Program-made: the position numbers and the translations under genes
Shown: positions 1 through 8,960 of the stretch, one piece after another
How the letters are laid out: each line of letters opens with the position of its first letter
Numbering within the stretch: position 1 is the stretch's first letter
Assembly (NCBI RefSeq): GCF_018918075.1
Contig: NZ_JAHLPW010000003.1
Location: 62,001 to 126,000 of the forward strand
Length of the DNA stretch: 64,000 nt
Direction: 5' to 3'
DNA from: Virgibacillus sp. MSJ-26
GTDB lineage: Bacteria; Bacillota; Bacilli; Bacillales; Amphibacillaceae
The notes under the pieces: generated by a model
Told to the model about the DNA's origin: nothing
What the model saw: only the letters and a program-made list of their open reading frames with translations
Databases searched by the model: none

Positions 1-993
1 TCCATAGAAGTTCCAAAATCGTGCGTTAGGCAAGCGCTCGGAAAGTTCTTTTAATATTTCTCTTGGCATGATGGCGGCCCCATAATAACATTTTTCCAGG
101 CTGGATAAGTCCCTTTTCTCAAAATCGGGATGACGAAGTAATGCTATCCAAACAGTTGGTGGACAAAAAAGTTGAGTAGCTTGCTCCTTTTCAATTGTCT
201 CTAAAATACCCTCTGGATTTGCTGCTTCAAGGATTATACCGCTTGTGCCTAGATAAATACTTGGACCCAAGAACACATGGAGCTGGGCACTATGGTAAAA
301 GGGCAATGCGTGGATGAAAACATCACGGTCTTCCATCCCACCATCTATAATACAACTGACATATTCACTCAATATACTTTTATGGGTTAGCATCACACCT
401 TTTGGCCTTGATTCAGTTCCGCTTGTATATAACACTTGAGCTAGTTCATCGTCTTCTAAAGCTGCTTCAAAAAAGCTAGTTGAGTGCCCTGCTCGAACGC
501 TTTCTAATGTTTGCCATTCTTCGTGTGAATCAATTTTATCCGGTATTGTTAGGGTGTCCATGATATAACGATGTTTGATATTCAGCCTCCCTGTGGCTGC
601 GTCAAGTAGAGGGACATATTCCTCTGAAGCGATGAACCCACTGACTTCCGCATGATCCAAAATATATTGCACATCTTCTACTGAAAGCATGTAGTTAATT
701 GGAATCATAACTGCACCTAAACGGGCTAACGCAAATTTTGTAATAACAAAATCTAAGCTATTTTTAGACATGACGGTGATCATGTCCCCTTTTTCCATCC
801 CACGTTCCTGGAACCCATGTGCTGTTTGATTCACCAAGTCATCCAGTTCAGCATAAGTTTTTTGTTTATCTTTGTATGTCAGTGCTAACTTATTTGGCAT
901 CCGGTCTCTAGTTCTTGTAAGGACATCGCCTAATGTGTTTCGCCGTGCTCGCTCCAACTGCTTATCAAGATCAATAAATTGGTTCATCTCCAT
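1..993 (-). CDS. AMP-dependent acyl-CoA synthetase (partial, C-terminus outside window)
   Basis: This reading frame begins at an ATG at 993 and runs off the left edge, giving 331 N-terminal residues of an ANL-superfamily acyl-CoA ligase. Such enzymes activate a carboxylic acid with ATP and load it on CoA. The P-loop-like motif LYTSGTESRPKG is present (TSGTTGxPKG in the family), followed by HALPFYHSAQLH and PPTVWIALLRHP, all typical of long-chain acyl-CoA ligases. A strong GGGGTGATT ribosome site precedes the ATG. Substrate chain length cannot be told. The gene stands alone at the window edge and has no visible partner; a second ligase of the same superfamily lies at 25203-26822. Confidence 0.9.
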   Translation of the reverse strand, partial: MEMNQFIDLDKQLERARRNTLGDVLTRTRDRMPNKLALTYKDKQKTYAELDDLVNQTAHGFQERGMEKGDMITVMSKNSLDFVITKFALARLGAVMIPINYMLSVEDVQYILDHAEVSGFIASEEYVPLLDAATGRLNIKHRYIMDTLTIPDKIDSHEEWQTLESVRAGHSTSFFEAALEDDELAQVLYTSGTESRPKGVMLTHKSILSEYVSCIIDGGMEDRDVFIHALPFYHSAQLHVFLGPSIYLGTSGIILEAANPEGILETIEKEQATQLFCPPTVWIALLRHPDFEKRDLSSLEKCYYGAAIMPREILKELSERLPNARFWNFYG

Positions 994-1129
994 TTAATCA
1001 CCCCATTATTTTTGGTGACTGTTTATAAGTGAATATTCTCTCTTTTATTATAGTTCAGATATTTGCGAATAACAACCATCTATTGAAACAAGATTAGGAC
1101 AATACGTTGTATGCATTACCAAATTAAGA

Positions 1130-1345
1130 ATAATTATGTACCCTACCGCACATTTCGCTTTCCGCAGGGGAGAGAATTGTAGTTCATTCTTCTTTGCTGC
1201 GGAGCCTCCTTGCCCCGGCAAGGGGTATGCCGACGTTGTCCGCAAAGGACGGTTTTAGTCGGCCTCATCTTTAACGCTCTGCGGGGTCTCATCTAAGCTC
1301 ATCTCCTGCAGGAGTCTTCATGTTTTTCCTACGCTGGAGAAATGA
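1130..1345. repeat. Dispersed GC-rich intergenic repeat, copy 1
   Basis: The 451-base gap between the ligase and the RND gene holds no convincing gene. A GC-rich block in it shares the words GAATTGTAGTTCATTCTTCT and TGCTG with a block at 54085-54200. It also shares CGCTTTCCGC, CTCTGCGGGGTCT and a closing CGCTGG-like end with a block at 6455-6575. The phrase GGAAAAACATGAAGACTC recurs, inverted, at 47278-47296. These are diverged members of a dispersed non-coding repeat family of the kind common between Bacillaceae genes. No open frame in it has a ribosome site. Confidence 0.6.
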
Positions 1346-1352
1346 ATAAAAC

Positions 1353-1402
1353 AAAAAACCGAACAATGACAATTAACATCAAGTCATAACTCGGTTTTTT
1401 TC
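1353..1402. terminator. Bidirectional rho-independent terminator
   Basis: AAAAAACCGA pairs with TCGGTTTTTT, and after a 3-base internal loop ATGAC pairs with GTCAT. A T-run follows the stem on both strands. It lies just beyond the stop of the minus-strand RND gene. Confidence 0.85.
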
Positions 1403-1444
1403 CTTTATAGATTAGTATTCCAATTGTTCCCATAGATTTATCTA

Positions 1445-4400
1445 CTATGCATGCATATCTTTATTTTCAACTATATCAACTTTCTTCTTAGGATTAAAAA
1501 GTCTCTTCAATCCGTTGCCTATATCTTCAAATGTCAGATATATTGCTGGGATCAGTAGTAAGGTGATGAATGTTGAAAACAAGAGACCTGAAATGATAAC
1601 GACAGCTAAAGGCGATTGATACCCACTCGATGCACCTGTTGCAAATGCAAGAGGGAGCATGCCACCAACAGTCGTCAATGTTGTCATGAAGATCGGACGA
1701 ATCCGGTCTTTACCAGCATCTACCATCGCATCATCCACATTCACGCCATTGTTTCTTTGCTGTTTGATTCGATCAATTAGCAATATCCCGTTATTAAGAA
1801 CGATCCCGACGAGCATAATCACACCAATGCCAGACATGATATTTAACTCTTTCTGAGTGACAAAAAGACCTACAAGCACCCCAGTTATAGTCAGCGGAAT
1901 GATCGATAAAATAATCAATGGATGTTTTAGACTGTTAAATTGAATAGCCATAACTACAAAAACAAGGAATAATGATATTCCAAAAATAATTATTAAATCT
2001 GTTGCCATGTCTTGTTGCTGCTGTAAATCTCCACTGACAGCAACTGAATAGCCCTCGTCAGTCTTAAAATTTTTAATAAGTTGTTGTATATCACGATTAA
2101 TCGCCCCTAAGTCACGTCCTTCAATATCTGCAAGAACTCGTATATAACGGGTACCATCTTTTCGATCAATTTGTGTTGGAGCAGACACTTTTTCAAGTGC
2201 TATATATTTTGAAAGCTCCTCTTTTCCATGTGGTGTCATTATTTCATGTGCTAATAATTCGTCACTTTCTCCAATAGTTACATCATTTTCAAGGAATATT
2301 GGTGTTGTCTTTTGATTCTTTAGAACGTCACCGATAGGAACTTTTGCAAACAAACCATGCATTTGTTGATAAATCGCTTCAGTAGATAAATCATCTTTTT
2401 CTAATTGTTTATGTTTCAGCACAATAGCCATCTCTTCATCTAATTCATCTGCTTCAGATTTTGTGAAACTGATGCCATCGATTTTCCGCAGTTGACCAGC
2501 TAAGTCGTTTCCTAAAGTTTGTAGTGTATCAAAATCATCACCAGCCACTTCAAGTTGAACTGGTAATGAGCCACCCTCTTCTGTTGTTGTGCTTATACTT
2601 AAAATCGGATAATCTTCTTCTAATTCTCGCAAGCCACGCAAAATATTTTCATTTATTTCATGTTGTTCCACCGTTTTTTCTTCTTCAGGCGTCATATTTA
2701 TTATGGTTACAAGACTATCAATATTATCAATCACAATATTTGTTTCTACATCTTCAACCTTTTTTATTTTCGTATCAACTGCTTCAGCAATTTCAGCCCG
2801 TTCTTGTGGGGTGACACCCGAATCGAGATCAACAATAAGTTCAGAATAACGATCGAAAATATCTGGCATTACCGACATGGGAATCTTTGTTAACAAGAAA
2901 AACGAACTAACAAACACGATAATAAATAAACTGATCACGCTAAACCGACGTCGTTTTTTCTTTGTTAGCCATCGAAGTATATGACCGTATTTCTCAATCA
3001 ATCCTGTCTTTTTAGCTCTGCTAATTTTCTTTTGTTTACGTATTTTAAGCTTTAAAAAGTTTTCTGACATAACTGGAATTAGCGTAAACGAGATCAGCAT
3101 GGAACTTATTAGTGTGATGGCCACCACGATTGCTAATGTAAAAACAACTTTTCCAATATCGTCATCTAATATCGCGATGGGCAGAAAGACAACAATCGTT
3201 GTCAGCATTGATGAGATGACTGCTGTAGCCACTTCTTTTGTCCCGTCAATCACTGCCTTCACATTGGGATAACCTTGTTCTTTTTTCTTATAAATGGATT
3301 CAAGAACAACAATTGAAGCATCAACCATCATTCCTATTCCAAGCCCTAGTCCTATCAAACTTGCTAAGTTCAAACTAATATCCATAACACCCATCGTTAA
3401 AATGGTTAGTAATATTGAAGAGGGAATTGAAAGCGTGACTATTAATGTCGCCCTTGTGTTTCTTAGGAACAGCATGAGCACAATAATAGCAATCAGCCCA
3501 CCAATAATTATGTTTCCAGATACACCGTCAATAGCATTTGATACATAATCAGCTTGCGCAGCAATTTCTTCTATTTTAAGATTACCTTGAAGGTCTTCCT
3601 GTTTTATTGCTTCGACTTCAGATCTTACAGCTTCTGTCATATCAATCTGAGTGGCACCGTTTGAGCGACCAATTTGCACAAGGATAAAATCAGGATTGCC
3701 GTTTTTCCACGCTAACTGTGCTTGTTCGCTAGTCTCCTCTCGTACATCCACGACATCCGTTATCGGCTTAAGGCCTTCAGATGTTTGGAGCTGAATTTCT
3801 TTTATATCGTCTGCTGTTTCTAATGTCGTGTTCCAGCGTATTGTTGAATCCTTATCATTTTCAAATTCACCAATAGATTCATTAACGTTATTTTGTTGAA
3901 TTGTATGTATAACATCCTCCTGCTGAATGCCAAATTCAGTTAATTTTTCACTATTTAATTTGACAATTATTTCTTTTTCTTCTAATCCTGCTAGCGCCAC
4001 TTCACGAACTTCCGGCAGTGATTCAAGTCGCGGTTTTAATATATTTGATGAAAAGTCACTCATTTCTTGAATGCTTTCACCAGAGACATTTATATTAAAT
4101 TCATATGGATTTTCTGTTGATACTTGCATAACAGTGATGTCGCTGACACCGTGTAGCTGATCTTGCATTCCTGTTATTGTACTCTCAATTTCTTTTGTAA
4201 CCTCTTCCCCTTTATCTTGCTTCATCATAATGGAAAAAACGCTATTTCCAATAGTCGATGATGATTCGTAATTATCGACCCCTTCTATATCATCGAGAGC
4301 TTTCTCGATTGGTTCACTTACCATCTTTTCCACGTCTGTTGCAGGCATATCGTCCGTTTCAATTAAAACCATAGCCTGGTCAAACGTTATTTTCGGAAAA

Positions 4401-4510
4401 AGTTCTTTGTCTAATTTCATAAATGAATATAATCCAAATATCAAAATAAATGACACAAAGAGTCCGACAATAATCTTTCGTTTGAGAAGAAACCTAAAAA
4501 TAACCACCAA
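1445..4510 (-). CDS. swrC: RND-family efflux transporter, SwrC/AcrB type
   Basis: The 1021-residue product is a full-length HAE1-type resistance-nodulation-division transporter, a proton-driven exporter of amphiphilic compounds. One membrane helix at residues 10-30 is followed by a large extracellular porter domain. A block of helices at about 330-500 contains GMMVDASIVVLES, the proton-relay helix. A second helix near 520, a second porter domain and five helices at 860-1000 complete the 12-segment fold. Bacillus subtilis SwrC (YerP) is the closest characterised type and is tied to surfactin tolerance and swarming. No membrane-fusion or outer-membrane partner is present, as expected for a Gram-positive cell. 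The start is uncertain: AAGGGAG abuts a TTG at 4510, with a GTG at 4507, and a stop codon lies just upstream in frame. Confidence 0.88.
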   Translation of the reverse strand: MVVIFRFLLKRKIIVGLFVSFILIFGLYSFMKLDKELFPKITFDQAMVLIETDDMPATDVEKMVSEPIEKALDDIEGVDNYESSSTIGNSVFSIMMKQDKGEEVTKEIESTITGMQDQLHGVSDITVMQVSTENPYEFNINVSGESIQEMSDFSSNILKPRLESLPEVREVALAGLEEKEIIVKLNSEKLTEFGIQQEDVIHTIQQNNVNESIGEFENDKDSTIRWNTTLETADDIKEIQLQTSEGLKPITDVVDVREETSEQAQLAWKNGNPDFILVQIGRSNGATQIDMTEAVRSEVEAIKQEDLQGNLKIEEIAAQADYVSNAIDGVSGNIIIGGLIAIIVLMLFLRNTRATLIVTLSIPSSILLTILTMGVMDISLNLASLIGLGLGIGMMVDASIVVLESIYKKKEQGYPNVKAVIDGTKEVATAVISSMLTTIVVFLPIAILDDDIGKVVFTLAIVVAITLISSMLISFTLIPVMSENFLKLKIRKQKKISRAKKTGLIEKYGHILRWLTKKKRRRFSVISLFIIVFVSSFFLLTKIPMSVMPDIFDRYSELIVDLDSGVTPQERAEIAEAVDTKIKKVEDVETNIVIDNIDSLVTIINMTPEEEKTVEQHEINENILRGLRELEEDYPILSISTTTEEGGSLPVQLEVAGDDFDTLQTLGNDLAGQLRKIDGISFTKSEADELDEEMAIVLKHKQLEKDDLSTEAIYQQMHGLFAKVPIGDVLKNQKTTPIFLENDVTIGESDELLAHEIMTPHGKEELSKYIALEKVSAPTQIDRKDGTRYIRVLADIEGRDLGAINRDIQQLIKNFKTDEGYSVAVSGDLQQQQDMATDLIIIFGISLFLVFVVMAIQFNSLKHPLIILSIIPLTITGVLVGLFVTQKELNIMSGIGVIMLVGIVLNNGILLIDRIKQQRNNGVNVDDAMVDAGKDRIRPIFMTTLTTVGGMLPLAFATGASSGYQSPLAVVIISGLLFSTFITLLLIPAIYLTFEDIGNGLKRLFNPKKKVDIVENKDMHA

Positions 4511-4679
4511 CTCCCTTCATTTTATTTAAAATCACTGCTTTTCTTACGTTAAAGTTTCAAAAAGGATTCATCATTTTTGAAAAAATCAAAATTAACTTGA
4601 TATAACAAGACTAACTCAAACACAAAAACTCGTTAAGATACCTAAGTTGGATTTCTTCTCCGCCTTAAGATGGAACGAA

Positions 4680-4734
4680 AAAATCCGAACACAATCGAAG
4701 TTCATTTTAAATGCTTCGAGTATGTTCGGATTTT
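4680..4734 (-). terminator. Terminator of the sppA-yteJ transcript
   Basis: AAAATCCGAACA pairs with TGTTCGGATTTT, and an inner TCGAAG pairs with CTTCGA. On the minus strand the stem runs into a T-rich tail 36 bases past the stop of the RDD gene. Confidence 0.85.
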
Positions 4735-4769
4735 ACATTTTGTGAATGACCATTGCTCGCAGGCGACTA

Positions 4770-5237
4770 TTATTGCACGTGAATAACTCGAGTGTCACCA
4801 ATCATATCGTGAACGCCTTGTTTTAAGGGATCAAAAGCTACAACGACATAAAGTAGTGTTAATATACCTATAACACGATATAAAAATCTGCCGACGACTT
4901 CTCTGAAAAGTAGATCACTCCATTTTAATGATTCATAGTCTTTACGAATGACTTTGAGACCAAAAATCATCTTTCCAACCGTCTGACCGTAAAACTTCGT
5001 CATTAATACGAAATACAAATATAAAATGATTGTGCTCATAATCCCGGCCAACGTCCAAAAACCAATATCAACCGAAGCCCCATCATTCACAAATTTTAAC
5101 GGACTTAAAAGGATCCCATTCACGCTCCACACAATAATTATATCTACAGTATATGCCCAAAAACGCATCCAAAAACCGGCTGGGCGTTCGTTATGTTCTT
5201 CTTCTCTCGTCAATACAACGTTTTGTGTATCATCCAT
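4770..5237 (-). CDS. yteJ: RDD-family membrane protein (YteJ-like)
   Basis: This 155-residue protein begins with a cytosolic stretch containing RPAGFWMRFWAYTVDIIIV, the Arg-Asp signature that names the RDD family. Two further helices lie at about 60-85 and 115-135, and it ends in HDMIGDTRVIHV, the usual C-terminal family motif. In Bacillus subtilis yteJ directly follows sppA, and the same order is seen here with a 12-base gap, so co-transcription with sppA is likely. In that organism YteJ has been linked to SppA and lantibiotic resistance. A clear AAGGGGGTG ribosome site precedes the ATG, and a terminator follows the gene. Confidence 0.88.
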   Translation of the reverse strand: MDDTQNVVLTREEEHNERPAGFWMRFWAYTVDIIIVWSVNGILLSPLKFVNDGASVDIGFWTLAGIMSTIILYLYFVLMTKFYGQTVGKMIFGLKVIRKDYESLKWSDLLFREVVGRFLYRVIGILTLLYVVVAFDPLKQGVHDMIGDTRVIHVQ

Positions 5238-5249
5238 GACGGCACCCCC

Positions 5250-6239
5250 TTATTCAGAATATAAATACATAGCTCGTGGAGCGTTCGATTCTCTTAGCAA
5301 GTCTTGAACTTGGAATAAATCTTGTTCTTTACCAAATATATTTTTAGCTTGCATCCCGAAAAATGAATCAAAGGCAAAGCTTGGTTCATATTCTACAACC
5401 AAGGAATCATCCCAGCCGTAATCCTCTTCCATCATAGCAATCGTATCTTCTAATGAACCAAGCTCATCGACTAACTCATTTTCTTGAGCTTGTTTACCTG
5501 TATAAACTCTTCCATCGCCTAGACGTCTTACTTCTGATTCAGACATGTCCCGTCCATCGACAATGACTTGAACAAATTCATCGTACATTTCATCAATCAT
5601 TGATTGCAAAATATCTTTTTCTTCATCTGTCATTTTGCGAGATGGCGACATGATATCTTTATGCTTACCACTTTTAATCGTATTGAAGTCAATTCCAAAA
5701 TCATCAGCTAAGTCGCTAAAATTAATCGACTCCATGATGACTCCAATTGAACCGGTAAGTGTTGCCGGATGAGCAACGATTTTCTCAGCCGGCGCAGCGA
5801 CGTAATACCCACCTGAGGCAGCTGTATTCCCCATTGTCACGTAAACTGGTTTATCATAGTCCTCTTGTATTTCCACTACCTTGTCATGGATGGTTGCACT
5901 TTCCACAACTCCACCACCTGGTGAATCGACGTTAACGATAATGCCATCGACCGTATCATCTTCTGCTGCATTATCTAATACTTTTAAAAGGCGATTATAA
6001 TTATTCAAACCTGTATTAAGAAAGGGATTTTCTCCTAAATCTTGGATGACGCCTTCAAGATTCGCAACGACAATTTTATGATCTCCTAATCCTTCTTCAA
6101 CTACTTCCTCTTTAAATTCATTTAATTTTAATACATCATCCCAGTCTGCTGCTATTGCGCTTGTCCCAATCTGAGAAATAATAGAAACAATAAATAGAAC
6201 AGCCGCTCCGAGTAGAGCAAACCAACGTTTTTTATCCAT
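5250..6239 (-). CDS. sppA: Signal peptide peptidase SppA
   Basis: This 329-residue serine protease of the S49 family degrades remnant signal peptides at the membrane. An N-terminal membrane anchor spans residues 6-28. The predicted nucleophile is Ser142 in the motif TAASGGYYVA. The general base is Lys194 in KSGKHKDI, spaced 52 residues from the serine exactly as Ser147 and Lys199 are in the Bacillus subtilis enzyme. The substrate-groove motif VDSPGGG is at 104-110. The ribosome site is TGGAGG. The downstream RDD gene forms the conserved sppA-yteJ unit. Confidence 0.95.
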   Translation of the reverse strand: MDKKRWFALLGAAVLFIVSIISQIGTSAIAADWDDVLKLNEFKEEVVEEGLGDHKIVVANLEGVIQDLGENPFLNTGLNNYNRLLKVLDNAAEDDTVDGIIVNVDSPGGGVVESATIHDKVVEIQEDYDKPVYVTMGNTAASGGYYVAAPAEKIVAHPATLTGSIGVIMESINFSDLADDFGIDFNTIKSGKHKDIMSPSRKMTDEEKDILQSMIDEMYDEFVQVIVDGRDMSESEVRRLGDGRVYTGKQAQENELVDELGSLEDTIAMMEEDYGWDDSLVVEYEPSFAFDSFFGMQAKNIFGKEQDLFQVQDLLRESNAPRAMYLYSE

Positions 6240-6343
6240 TATCTAACCTCCATTCAATATTCACCGCTTTTAAATATCTTATCTTAATAAATGGCAAAGT
6301 ATCTTTGCAATCAAGATATGTAGCTCTAATGATAACAACATCA

Positions 6344-6380
6344 AAAGATCGAATCCACAAAAGGGGTAGATTCGATCTTT
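6344..6380 (-). terminator. Terminator downstream of the second RDD gene
   Basis: AAAGATCGAATC pairs perfectly with GATTCGATCTTT around a 13-base loop. On the minus strand a short T-run follows. It lies between the start of sppA and the repeat that trails the 6673-7137 gene. Confidence 0.75.
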
Positions 6381-6454
6381 AAATTACTGAAATCAAGTTC
6401 ATAACTAAGACGGCAGCAAAACCCAAATATTTTATGATGTGGAGATACCATTGA

Positions 6455-6575
6455 TTTCCACTACACGCGGACGCTTTCCGCGGGCACGGCTTCAGCCTCC
6501 TCGAGAAAACCACTCTGCGGGGTCTTCAGACTCGTGCTATTCCCGCTGGAGTCGCCGCCTTTCGTTACAATCAAT
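6455..6575. repeat. Dispersed GC-rich intergenic repeat, copy 2
   Basis: This block in the 433-base gap upstream of sppA contains CGGACGCTTTCCGCGGGCAC, then a CTCTGCGGGGTCTTCAG box and CCCGCTGGAGTCGCCGCC. It is markedly richer in G+C than its surroundings, has no open frame with a ribosome site, and carries short inverted repeats (GCGGA...TCCGC). It is related to the block at 1130-1345, and a fragment occurs at 47806-47870. Confidence 0.6.
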
Positions 6576-6672
6576 TTCAAGAGGATTTATTGAAAAATAA
6601 TTAAAACTGCAATTATTATTCATTTGGGTTTACTATCTTGGTGTTTTTAAATTCACTCCTACTTTTTAAACA

Positions 6673-7137
6673 CTAATCTCGGTACACGACTCTTGTATTA
6701 CAAATCATGTCGTGTAGTGCTTTTTTGTCTTTTGTCCAACCAGCTAACATGAATCCAATCATTAGTGGGATAGCCGAGAGAATATATGAAAAGTAGCGAC
6801 CTATGGATTTCCCGATGCCGATTTGAGTCATATCTGGATTTACCACTTGAATCCGGCAAAGTAATTTACCTGGTGACCCTCTGAACTGAGTAGCCGTGAA
6901 TATAATGACAAAGATAATAGCGTAGAGCAAATTAGCAATTGAATCAGAAGGTGAAACTAAATTTTCGAATGTAAGTGCCATCTCGTCGGGTGACTGAGTG
7001 AGTGAATTATTAATCGATTGGCTAGCATTTTCATTCATAAGAATGGACAAAATCCATGCTAATACAGATGAAAGGATACCATCCACAAGTGTTGCCAAAA
7101 ACCTTATCCAAAATCCTGCAGGTTTGTGTGTATTCAT
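6673..7137 (-). CDS. RDD-family membrane protein
   Basis: This 154-residue protein has the RDD signature PAGFWIRFLATLVDGILSSV near its N-terminus. Two further helices lie around 60-85 and 115-130, and HDMICNTRVVYRD forms the C-terminus, so the family layout is complete. It resembles the yteJ-like product at 4770-5237 in length and end motifs but is clearly diverged and is not part of the sppA unit: a terminator and a 433-base gap separate them. Its function is unknown; some RDD proteins act in Na+ or compatible-solute transport. The ribosome site GAGGAGG precedes the ATG. Confidence 0.85.
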   Translation of the reverse strand: MNTHKPAGFWIRFLATLVDGILSSVLAWILSILMNENASQSINNSLTQSPDEMALTFENLVSPSDSIANLLYAIIFVIIFTATQFRGSPGKLLCRIQVVNPDMTQIGIGKSIGRYFSYILSAIPLMIGFMLAGWTKDKKALHDMICNTRVVYRD

Positions 7138-7251
7138 TTTATGCCTCCTCTACTTTATAATATAATGTAATTGTCGTCTTAATAGGTTGACTATTCCGCC
7201 TACTATAAACATTATTGAGGAGATTTCTATATTTTTCAAGTGTAAATTAGA

Positions 7252-7494
7252 TTAAGTGTCATTTGTTTTTTTATCTGGGAACAAGTAGCTGAATACGATA
7301 CCAAAAATCGCAGCGACGAAAAAGGTTGTAAATCGAGATGTCATCACTTCATCAAGGCCGGAACTGATCCAGAACACCGTGAAGAGAAATCCCGAAATGA
7401 TTGTAGCGATAAGTCCCGTACTCGAATATCTTTTCCAAAAAATGTAATCAGAATAGCAGGTGACAAAGTACCACCGACACCATCACCTGCCAAC
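7252..7494 (-). pseudogene. 3' remnant of a sodium:solute symporter gene
   Basis: Conceptual minus-strand translation from 7494 gives LAGDGVGGTLSPAILITFF. After one missing base in the A-run near 7440 it continues as WKRYSSTGLIATIISGF and ends FSYLFPDKKTNDT with a stop at 7252-7254. The pattern of a small-residue helix, then WKR and a last pair of helices, is the C-terminus of SSF transporters such as PutP or PanF. An in-frame TAG lies immediately upstream and the rest of the roughly 500-residue transporter is absent. The piece has no start and no ribosome site. It is a decayed tail left by deletion, and the frameshift is either further decay or a base-calling error. Confidence 0.7.
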
Positions 7495-7714
7495 TAAGTA
7501 TAATAAATTTAGTTTAGCACTCGTTGAAAAACTTCAAAATTCGACCAAATAAAACAACAATGTTAAATAACACATTTCCAAGCCGAAGTAATAATAATAA
7601 ACAGTCTTTTTTGAATTTAACAACAATTATTAATAATGATAATATGATACCAAAAATTAATTCTATGTTAATTGAAACAAACTTATTATGTATAAGAAAG
7701 GAGATAGCATTAGA

Positions 7715-8260
7715 ATGAGGTGTTTATCAAAAAAGCTAGTAATTTTAACTTTAAGTATATCCATGCTTTTTATGGGGTGCGATACAAGTGATGAAGAACA
7801 AATTAAAAATATCAATTCTATTTTAAATGAACAGTTTAATGGCCCAGAAGATGAATTAATAGAATTAATAGATTCAACAGACAATATAGATTTCATTGGA
7901 CAAAACGGAGAAGAAGATACATATACTGGTATTGAACAAACTGAATTGGACAAATATCTAGAAAAGAAATTTGGAACTTACATTGCTGATAATATGTATG
8001 ATGAGTATATAGGAACAATTGCTTTAGAGTATTTGATCGCAGCTTATGTAGCTGATTATCGAATGAAGGTGAGCAATATTGATATTGGAAAAAGTAAATC
8101 GAATAAGAACCATTACGAATTTACAGTCACCCTTGATTTACTTAAAGGTGGAAACAGCGATGAATTAAACATAGATGGCAAAGTACAAATGAAGGGAGGA
8201 AAGGTAGGTAAAGTCAAAATCTTGGAGGATAATGGATTACTAGAGTTTTATAATCATTAA
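7715..8260 (+). CDS. Putative lipoprotein of unknown function
   Basis: The 181-residue product has a short basic N-terminus, a hydrophobic stretch and a lipobox LFMGC, so it should be lipid-anchored outside the cell after signal peptidase II cleavage. The mature part is acidic and probably mixed alpha/beta, with no motif I recognise. An in-frame start at 7688 is possible, but AAAGGAG at 7697-7703 favours the ATG at 7715. A 24-base gap with its own ribosome site separates it from the frameshifted secreted-protein gene downstream, which suggests one transcript. The upstream 200 bases are very A+T rich. Confidence 0.65.
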   Translation: MRCLSKKLVILTLSISMLFMGCDTSDEEQIKNINSILNEQFNGPEDELIELIDSTDNIDFIGQNGEEDTYTGIEQTELDKYLEKKFGTYIADNMYDEYIGTIALEYLIAAYVADYRMKVSNIDIGKSKSNKNHYEFTVTLDLLKGGNSDELNIDGKVQMKGGKVGKVKILEDNGLLEFYNH

Positions 8261-8284
8261 AATTTTATTTGTGGAGGTATTTAA

Positions 8285-8721
8285 ATGAAGAAAACATCTT
8301 ATTTATTCTTTATGGTTACTTTGGCCTTAATGTTTACAGTTTCTACACCGGCTTATGCGGATGGTGCGAATAGCAATTATAATGACAATAATGTTAGTAA
8401 GTTGAACAACAGTAATAGTGAAAGTTCATTACAGTATGTACCTTGTCCTGGTGGTGGTAAACACACCATGGTAGGAAGGGTACTGGATTTGTGGATATAG
8501 ATGGAAAAAGAGTCTTAAATAATGGCCAAGTTAGTCAATGCACTAAATGTAAAACCGTAATTATAAGCCAATATAACCCTTTTTCAGTTGGTACCAATAA
8601 ATTAGGAAATTATGCAAATCAGGTAGCTTATGAGGTTGTTGGACCAATTACTTATATGGAGACCGATCGTATGTATCATAATTCTAATTTGGCCGATATG
8701 GAAAGTTATGTATGGCGCTAA
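8285..8721 (+). pseudogene. Frameshifted gene for a secreted Cys-rich protein
   Basis: The first part (from ATG 8285, ribosome site TGGAGG) encodes a signal peptide ending in AYA near residue 25 and reaches CPGGGKHTMVGR before the frame closes at 8500. One added base in the G-run near 8477 joins it to GTGFVDIDGKRVLNNGQ and then CTKCKTVIISQYNP, which runs to 8721. The joined protein of about 145 residues would hold a CPGG...H...CxxC set, a plausible secreted zinc-binding fold. Each half alone lacks part of this set. The missing G may be a real mutation or a sequencing error. I do not recognise the family with certainty. Confidence 0.65.
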
Positions 8722-8870
8722 GTTTTAAATATTACAATATATTTTAAAACAGTCAATCAAATTAGATTCTATATTAGTAGTCTCTAAAAGATATAATCAT
8801 CGAAAGATTACATCTTACAATCTAATTCTAGATAATTACTAATTAAGGACTTTTTACAATATCAATTGCC

Positions 8871-8928
8871 AGAGTGGATAAAATTGTCCACTCTTTTTTT
8901 GTTCGCCCAGCATGGGCGAACAAAAAAA
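8871..8928 (+). terminator. Terminator followed by a second, overlapping hairpin
   Basis: AGAGTGGA pairs with TCCACTCT and is followed by a T-run to 8900, a good terminator for the plus-strand pair upstream. The same T-run begins a second palindrome, TTTTTTTGTTCGCCC pairing with GGGCGAACAAAAAAA to 8928, which could serve convergent transcripts from the uspA gene. Confidence 0.75.
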
Positions 8929-8960
8929 GCCTTAACTTGGGGCTGAATATAGAAACTGTA

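Noticed and set aside
1445-4510. Complete tripartite RND efflux operon
   Set aside because: No membrane-fusion or outer-membrane gene adjoins, as expected for a Gram-positive SwrC-type pump.
7524-7718. Asn/Lys-rich 64-codon frame before the lipoprotein gene
   Set aside because: It is low-complexity A+T-rich sequence with no ribosome site, and it overlaps the lipoprotein start.
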